The translations under genes were made by a program, and so were the position numbers. From positions 17,500 to 81,499 of the forward strand of contig NZ_JACJQY010000022.1 in NCBI RefSeq assembly GCF_014696925.1: a DNA stretch of 64,000 nt, in the 5' to 3' direction. This DNA is from Phormidium tenue FACHB-1050 (lineage in GTDB: Bacteria > Cyanobacteriota > Cyanobacteriia > Pseudanabaenales > Pseudanabaenaceae). The notes under the pieces are model-generated. The model made no database searches and was not told where the DNA came from. It saw only the letters and a program-made list of their open reading frames with translations. Positions 59,968-64,000 of this stretch are shown here, in pieces. The first letter of the stretch is position 1, and the number at the start of each line of letters is the position of its first letter.

Positions 59968-61479
59968 ATGCCCTACTGCCTCAACCCTAGTTGCCATAAG
60001 CCGAACAATCCCGAAAGCGGGAGATTTTGCATGAATTGCGGCAAAAATTTGCAGCTTAAAGGATTATATGAAGCGATCGCCTTAATTGGACAGGGAGGCA
60101 TGGGGCGCACTTTTCGGGCAAAGGATTTAGGAAGACTAGGGCAACCCTGCGCGATCAAGCAATTTCTGCCGCAGTTTCGAGAACCTGAATTAATGAAAAA
60201 AGCGATCGCGCTCTTTGAAAGTGAAGCTACTCAACTAAAGGCACTAGGCTCACATCCCCAGATCCCTGAATTAATTGCCTATTTTGAAGAAGAAGGATGT
60301 CTGTATCTAGTACAAGAACTCATCGAAGGCGAAAACCTCTATAACGAGTTACAGAGTCAGGGCATCTTTAGCGAAGCCAAGATTTATCATCTACTAGAAG
60401 ATATTCTCCCCGTTCTCCAATTCATCCACGATCGCCAAGTTATTCATCGCGACATTAAGCCAGACAATATTGTAAGGAAAAAGGAAAAAGGAAAAAGGAA
60501 AAAATCTAATTCCCAATTACCAATCACCAATTACCAATCACCAATTCCCAATTCCCCTCAAAGCAATTTAGTATTAGTTGATTTTGGCGCAGCTAAAGCT
60601 TTTACTACAGATACAGCCAATCGCACAGGCACATTAATCGGTAGTGCAGAATATATAGCTCCTGAACAAGCCAGAGGTAAAGCTTTACCTCAAAGCGATC
60701 TGTATAGTTTAGGTGTGACTTGCATTCATTTATTAACAGGGATTTCGCCTTTTGACCTGTATGACGATGTGAGCGATCGCTGGATTTGGCGAGACAATTT
60801 ACAAACTTCTATTTCTAGTCATTTAGCAAATATCCTCGATCGCCTATTAGCAAGAGCAATTTCCAACCGTTATAGTTCCGCTAATAAGGTATTGCAAGAT
60901 TTACACTCTTTAGTAAATCTATCTTCAGCTAGTGCAGTAGCTCCTCCCTCCAACATTCAAAACTATGCACAGGTATATCCACAAATACGGCAACTGCAAG
61001 AATTACTCAGTTTAGGTCAATGGCAAGAAAGCGATCGCCTTACGAATAAGATTATTTTGGAACTTACCAATAAAAGTAAAATAGCCGAACTTAAAGCCGA
61101 TGATATCAATAACATAGCCTGTGATATCTGGATCGCGATCGATCAAGCATGGATGGAATTTAGCAATAATCGCTTTGGCTGGAGTACTCAAAAACAAATT
61201 TGGAAGAGTCTCGGTGGAAAGATGATCTATGAAGAAGATACTTATTGGGAATTTGCGAATATCTATGAGAAGTTTAGCGATCGCATCGGATGGCGCAAAC
61301 CCCGTTGGTTTAATCTAGAATTTTCTCCCAAAATCTGGCGCAAATACGAGAATTTGACCTTTGAGATCGCTGCTCCACGAGGACATTTGCCGAGCCTATT
61401 CTTTTGGGAAGGATTTAATTTAGTGGATACCGTGTTTTATCGTCTAGAGATATGTCGTCAAACAAGAGAAAATTCATGA
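59968..61479 (+). CDS. Ser/Thr kinase with zinc ribbon and C-terminal GUN4 domain
   Basis: 503 residues. N-terminal zinc ribbon MPYCLNPSCHKPNNPESGRFCMNCGKN (four Cys), then a kinase domain: LIGQGGMGRTFRAKDLG, IHRDIKPDN, LVDFGAAKAF, APEQARGK. A repeat-encoded insert of about 30 residues lies between the catalytic loop and DFG. The C-terminal domain (about 325-495) is GUN4-like: QIRQLQELLSLGQWQESDRLT, ACDIWIAIDQAWMEFSNNRFGWS, RGHLPSLFFWEGFNLVDTVFYRL. GUN4 binds porphyrins and stimulates Mg-chelatase, so the kinase could sense tetrapyrrole status (inference). Confidence 0.9.
   Translation: MPYCLNPSCHKPNNPESGRFCMNCGKNLQLKGLYEAIALIGQGGMGRTFRAKDLGRLGQPCAIKQFLPQFREPELMKKAIALFESEATQLKALGSHPQIPELIAYFEEEGCLYLVQELIEGENLYNELQSQGIFSEAKIYHLLEDILPVLQFIHDRQVIHRDIKPDNIVRKKEKGKRKKSNSQLPITNYQSPIPNSPQSNLVLVDFGAAKAFTTDTANRTGTLIGSAEYIAPEQARGKALPQSDLYSLGVTCIHLLTGISPFDLYDDVSDRWIWRDNLQTSISSHLANILDRLLARAISNRYSSANKVLQDLHSLVNLSSASAVAPPSNIQNYAQVYPQIRQLQELLSLGQWQESDRLTNKIILELTNKSKIAELKADDINNIACDIWIAIDQAWMEFSNNRFGWSTQKQIWKSLGGKMIYEEDTYWEFANIYEKFSDRIGWRKPRWFNLEFSPKIWRKYENLTFEIAAPRGHLPSLFFWEGFNLVDTVFYRLEICRQTRENS
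60474..60560. repeat. GGAAAAA / CCAATTA repeat in frame inside the kinase domain
   Basis: Four units of AAGGAAAAAG-type sequence are followed by ATTACCAATCACCAATTACC-type units, encoding about KKEKGKRKKSNSQLPITNYQ and SPIPNSPQS between HRDIKPDNIV and LVLVDFGAA. The same repeat type occurs in lptA at 26503-26556. Confidence 0.8.
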
Positions 61480-61517
61480 ATTACAGCTTATTTGATGAGC
61501 AAATCTTTGCGCTCAAA

Positions 61518-61562
61518 CGCAAGAATTAGTGGCGCTTTGTGCCGCACCACTAATTCTTGCGT
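61518..61562. terminator. Core-type bidirectional terminator
   Basis: Arms ACGCAAGAATTAGTG and complement around a GGCGCTTTGTGCCGC-like core. It lies between the kinase gene and the convergent cupin gene, overlapping the latter's end by a few bases upstream of its stop at 61570. Confidence 0.72.
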
Positions 61563-61569
61563 AGAAAGA

Positions 61570-62385
61570 CTAGAAGGAAAGCCCCAAAACCAAACAAGAA
61601 CTATCTTTGGTAGCACTAAGTTTGTAAGACTCTGTTTTAATTGTCTTCGCAACCACCAACATATCCTTCATGAATCTCCTACCGTCAATATTACAACTCC
61701 CTTGAAGAACGAGCAGGTAATTACCAGAATACACATAGCCTGTTAATGCTGTGCTTTTAATGATTTGAGAACTCATACCGCCCTTAGGATCTAGTGGAAT
61801 ATTATAGACCTTAACGCCGCTTTTAGGGTTAGTAAACACATATTTTTTTTCCAATTCAGGATCTAACGTGTTGATTTGAACTGGCGTATAGGGCTTGATT
61901 TTGTCTATGTTCTTGAAGTCAGGGGGTGAGGCATAGGCAAGGAGAAAGAACCCTGTACTGTCGGAGACTTTATGACCACTTTCGGGCGGATTGAAATAAA
62001 GAGAACCCGTAGGATAAACGCCTTTAGCATCTTTCTGTGAACCACTAATCGTATAGACAGACTCATTCATCGAATGATAATGCAACCCCACACTCCCATT
62101 AGGAATGGTATACCACAGGATACTGATATGTTGAGTATCAGCCTCACCAGAAAGAATCAGCTTCTCTAAGTTAGGTCTAAATGTAAAAAAGTTATATTTT
62201 TTGGGATTCGAGCTAAGTTCTTTGAGATCAATAATAGTTGAGTTACTCAGAGCCGAATATTTGTCTTGGAGTGCGATCGCTGAATCTGGAAAATCCTTAG
62301 CTAGTACTTTGGTTGAGTTGGAATTAAAGTCCAGTGAAAATAGCCCCAACACCACCAGCGGAATTGTCAACAGTTTCATTATCAC
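61570..62385 (-). CDS. Secreted cupin-domain protein
   Basis: 271 residues. Signal peptide MIMKLLTIPLVVLGLFSLDF, then two cupin-like parts: the first has GLHYHSMNESVYTISG with the metal HxH...E residues; the second (about 190-265) lacks these histidines. Likely periplasmic. Cupins bind metals and small molecules; no substrate can be assigned. Confidence 0.75.
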   Translation of the reverse strand: MIMKLLTIPLVVLGLFSLDFNSNSTKVLAKDFPDSAIALQDKYSALSNSTIIDLKELSSNPKKYNFFTFRPNLEKLILSGEADTQHISILWYTIPNGSVGLHYHSMNESVYTISGSQKDAKGVYPTGSLYFNPPESGHKVSDSTGFFLLAYASPPDFKNIDKIKPYTPVQINTLDPELEKKYVFTNPKSGVKVYNIPLDPKGGMSSQIIKSTALTGYVYSGNYLLVLQGSCNIDGRRFMKDMLVVAKTIKTESYKLSATKDSSCLVLGLSF

Positions 62386-62564
62386 TCACTCCTGTTTTGA
62401 TATTTAGAGACTATTGCAAGCTATGACAGAGGCTACAGGTCCATCTGCCCTAATGGCTACAGAATGATTCGTTATTGCAGTTTTCAGATCGCCTAATCCC
62501 ATGGGAAAACCGCAGTAAAAGTTATAGACTAATTTGATAAAAAACATTTGAGAATTCTAACTTA

Positions 62565-63794
62565 ATGAACAAAATAGCAAAACAGCTTTGTGGGTTTGCG
62601 ATCGCAACTCTGATGTCTTGCTTACTTGCAGTAGCTTGTACACCAACTAGCAATACTCCAGTCACTACAACTACCACCAATAGCCCTAGCGGTAATCAAA
62701 CATCAATTCCCATTGGTATTGCAGTTGCTCAAACCAGTAACGTTTCATTACTAGGACAAGAACAAGTCACAGGTGCAAAAATTGCTGAAACCTATTTCAA
62801 TAAACAAGGTGGCATCAATGGCACTCCGATTCGTTTAGTTTTTCAAGATACCGCAGGTGATGAACAGGGCACAATTAACGCCTTTAATACACTAATTTCC
62901 CAAGATAAAGTTGTTGGCATCGTTGGTCCAACACTCTCACAGCAAGCATTTAGTGCTGATCCGATTGCTGAACGTGCAGGTGTACCCGTAATCGCTCCAT
63001 CGAATACCGCAAAGGGAATTCCTCAAATTGGTAAATATATTTCACGAGTGTCAGCTCCTGTAGCTGTAGTTGCTCCCAATGCGATCGAGGCTGCCCTCAA
63101 AATCAATCCTCAAATCAAGAAAGTAGCAGTTTTCTACGCTCAAAATGATGCTTTTAGTAAGTCAGAAACAGGCACTTTCCAAGAGACCGTTAAACAAAAA
63201 GGGCTAGACCTTGCAACTGTCCAAACCTTCCAAACTACGGATACCGATTTTCAATCTCAAGTGACAAACACCATTAACATCAAGCCTGATTTAATTATCA
63301 TTTCAGGCTTATCTGCTGATGGTGGAAACCTTGTCAAACAGTTGCGCGAACTAGGTTATAAAGGTTTAATCATCGGAGGGAATGGATTAAATACGTCCAA
63401 TATCCTACCAGTATGTAAAGCACTCTGCGACGGCATTATCATTGCCCAAGCCTATAGTCCTGAATTGAAAAATGAAATAAATACTGCGTTCCGTCAGATT
63501 TATACTGAGCAAAATAAAAAAGAACCGCCACAATTTACTGCGCAAGCGTTCACAGGAGTACAGGTATTCGTCGAAGCATTACGTACTCTCGATAAAACCA
63601 CTAAGCTAAATACATTAGCATTGCCCCAACTTCGCACACAGCTAAATGACACATTGCTAGCGGGTAAATATGTCACGCCTCTCGGTGAAATATCCTTCAC
63701 TCCAGAAGGTGAAATTCAGCAAAAACAATTCTTTGTGGCACAAATTAAAATGGAAGCTGACGGCAATAGTGGTAAGTTCACATTCATCCAATAG
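62565..63794 (+). CDS. ABC transporter substrate-binding lipoprotein, amino-acid type
   Basis: 409 residues. Type II signal peptide with lipobox LAVAC, Cys25 lipidated. The mature protein is a type 1 periplasmic binding fold (leucine/isoleucine/valine-like): SIPIGIAVAQTSNVSLLGQEQVTGAKIAETYFNKQGG, FQDTAGDEQGTINAFNTLISQDKVVGIVGPT, VIAPSNTA, DLIIISGLSADGGNLVKQLRELGY. Homologues take up neutral amino acids or urea. The rest of the transporter is not in the window. Confidence 0.88.
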   Translation: MNKIAKQLCGFAIATLMSCLLAVACTPTSNTPVTTTTTNSPSGNQTSIPIGIAVAQTSNVSLLGQEQVTGAKIAETYFNKQGGINGTPIRLVFQDTAGDEQGTINAFNTLISQDKVVGIVGPTLSQQAFSADPIAERAGVPVIAPSNTAKGIPQIGKYISRVSAPVAVVAPNAIEAALKINPQIKKVAVFYAQNDAFSKSETGTFQETVKQKGLDLATVQTFQTTDTDFQSQVTNTINIKPDLIIISGLSADGGNLVKQLRELGYKGLIIGGNGLNTSNILPVCKALCDGIIIAQAYSPELKNEINTAFRQIYTEQNKKEPPQFTAQAFTGVQVFVEALRTLDKTTKLNTLALPQLRTQLNDTLLAGKYVTPLGEISFTPEGEIQQKQFFVAQIKMEADGNSGKFTFIQ

Positions 63795-63832
63795 CTCTAT
63801 ATTATAGCTACAGTCTCACTTGTCTTAGAACA

Positions 63833-63895
63833 CAACAAAACCCAAGAATTGAATGGCAGCGCTAAGCGCTGCCATTCAATTCTTGGGTTTTGTTG
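63833..63895. repeat. Core-type palindrome with B-like left flank
   Basis: Perfect 30-bp arms CAACAAAACCCAAGAATTGA and onward to GGCAGCGC-TAA-GCGCTGCC. The left flank TATAGCTACAGTCTCACTTG resembles a family B end (TATAGCTGTCGCC); the right end is not evident. It can terminate the binding-protein gene. Confidence 0.7.
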
Positions 63896-63904
63896 CGAAA
63901 CCAA

Positions 63905-63948
63905 AATAAAAAGCACCTAATCTTGAGTAAGATTAGGTGCTTTTTATT
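63905..63948. terminator. Terminator of the rRNA operon
   Basis: 20-bp perfect arms AATAAAAAGCACCTAATCTT around GAGT, with a T-rich tail on the minus strand just after the 5S 3' end. Symmetrical, so it may also act on the plus strand. Confidence 0.85.
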
Positions 63949-63956
63949 AAGATTAA

Positions 63957-64000
63957 GCTTGGCATCGAGCTATTTTCCCGTAGGGCTACCCCTAAAGTAT
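63957..64000 (-). rRNA. rrf: 5S ribosomal RNA, 3' end (partial)
   Basis: The minus strand reads ATACTTTAGGGGTAGCCCTA then CGGGAAAATAGCTCGATGCC, the helix IV/V and 3' part of cyanobacterial 5S rRNA. The gene runs out of the window to the right, so the rest of an rRNA operon should lie there. The exact mature 3' base is not certain by one or two positions. Confidence 0.86.

Overview
The window is chromosomal DNA of a cyanobacterium, most likely of the Pseudanabaena type (the genus is inference). Supporting signs are the very frequent GCGATCGC (HIP1) octamer, a tmRNA with the cyanobacterial tag ANNIVSFSRKAAPVAA, Flv3, the PanC-Cmk fusion, Ycf35, Vipp1, an HLIP-type chlorophyll-binding protein, a CCB-like cytochrome b6f assembly protein, and a GUN4 domain fused to a kinase.

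Layout. 0-2 kb: end of a BMP-type ABC importer operon (ATPase cut by the window edge, substrate-binding lipoprotein). 2-8 kb: glutathione S-transferase, purH, a DUF4332 protein, a purine-type phosphoribosyltransferase, flv3. 8-12 kb, minus strand: DUF29 protein, uppS, cdaA (c-di-AMP synthase), lysA. 12-18.5 kb: CCB-like protein, Wzc-type polysaccharide co-polymerase/tyrosine kinase, a tandem CobO-like ATPase, a secreted unknown, a pentapeptide protein, DUF29. 18.8-24.4 kb: valS, larE, rlpA. 24.9-29.2 kb: panC-cmk, lptA, lptB and an LptF/G permease, an LPS-export operon. 29-36.7 kb: Uma2, an unknown, a GAF protein with a degenerate Hpt domain, a Ser/Thr kinase with YARHG and SH3 domains, small coiled-coil and LTXXQ proteins, radC. 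37-45.4 kb: rqcH, a DUF6679-like protein, kptA, two paralogous vWA proteins, ssrA, a small membrane protein, a third DUF29. 45.6-52.6 kb: DUF2997-ycf35-ferredoxin, an RRM protein, DoxX, a site-2 protease, typA, a 55-residue ORF, a DnaJ-TPR protein. 52.7-55.6 kb, minus strand: VapC-type toxin-antitoxin pair, an HNH protein, MazF-type toxin-antitoxin pair (an accessory island). 55.8-64 kb: vipp1, tRNA-Met, arfB-queE-queC, a metal-type ABC ATPase under a Fur/Zur-like operator, HLIP, kinase-GUN4, cupin, a branched-chain-type binding lipoprotein, and the 3' end of a 5S rRNA gene entering from the right on the minus strand.

The most striking content is non-coding. Roughly 35 to 40 palindromes lie mostly at gene ends. 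Many share a short GC core of the kind GCGC-AAA-GCGC, GCGC-GAA-GCGC or GCGC-TTC-GCGC, while the outer arms are private to each locus yet almost perfectly self-complementary. Two families behave as small non-autonomous TA-targeting transposons. Family A is 101 bp, with TACCAA...TTGGTA ends; family B is 116 bp including its TA repeats. One B is nested inside an A at 24545-24759. Removing B with one copy of TA restores exactly 101 bp. Family A copies supply the present stop codon of lysA and of larE. Other repeats are carried in frame inside valS, rqcH, lptA and the GUN4 kinase. No complete insertion sequence, transposase or CRISPR array was seen.
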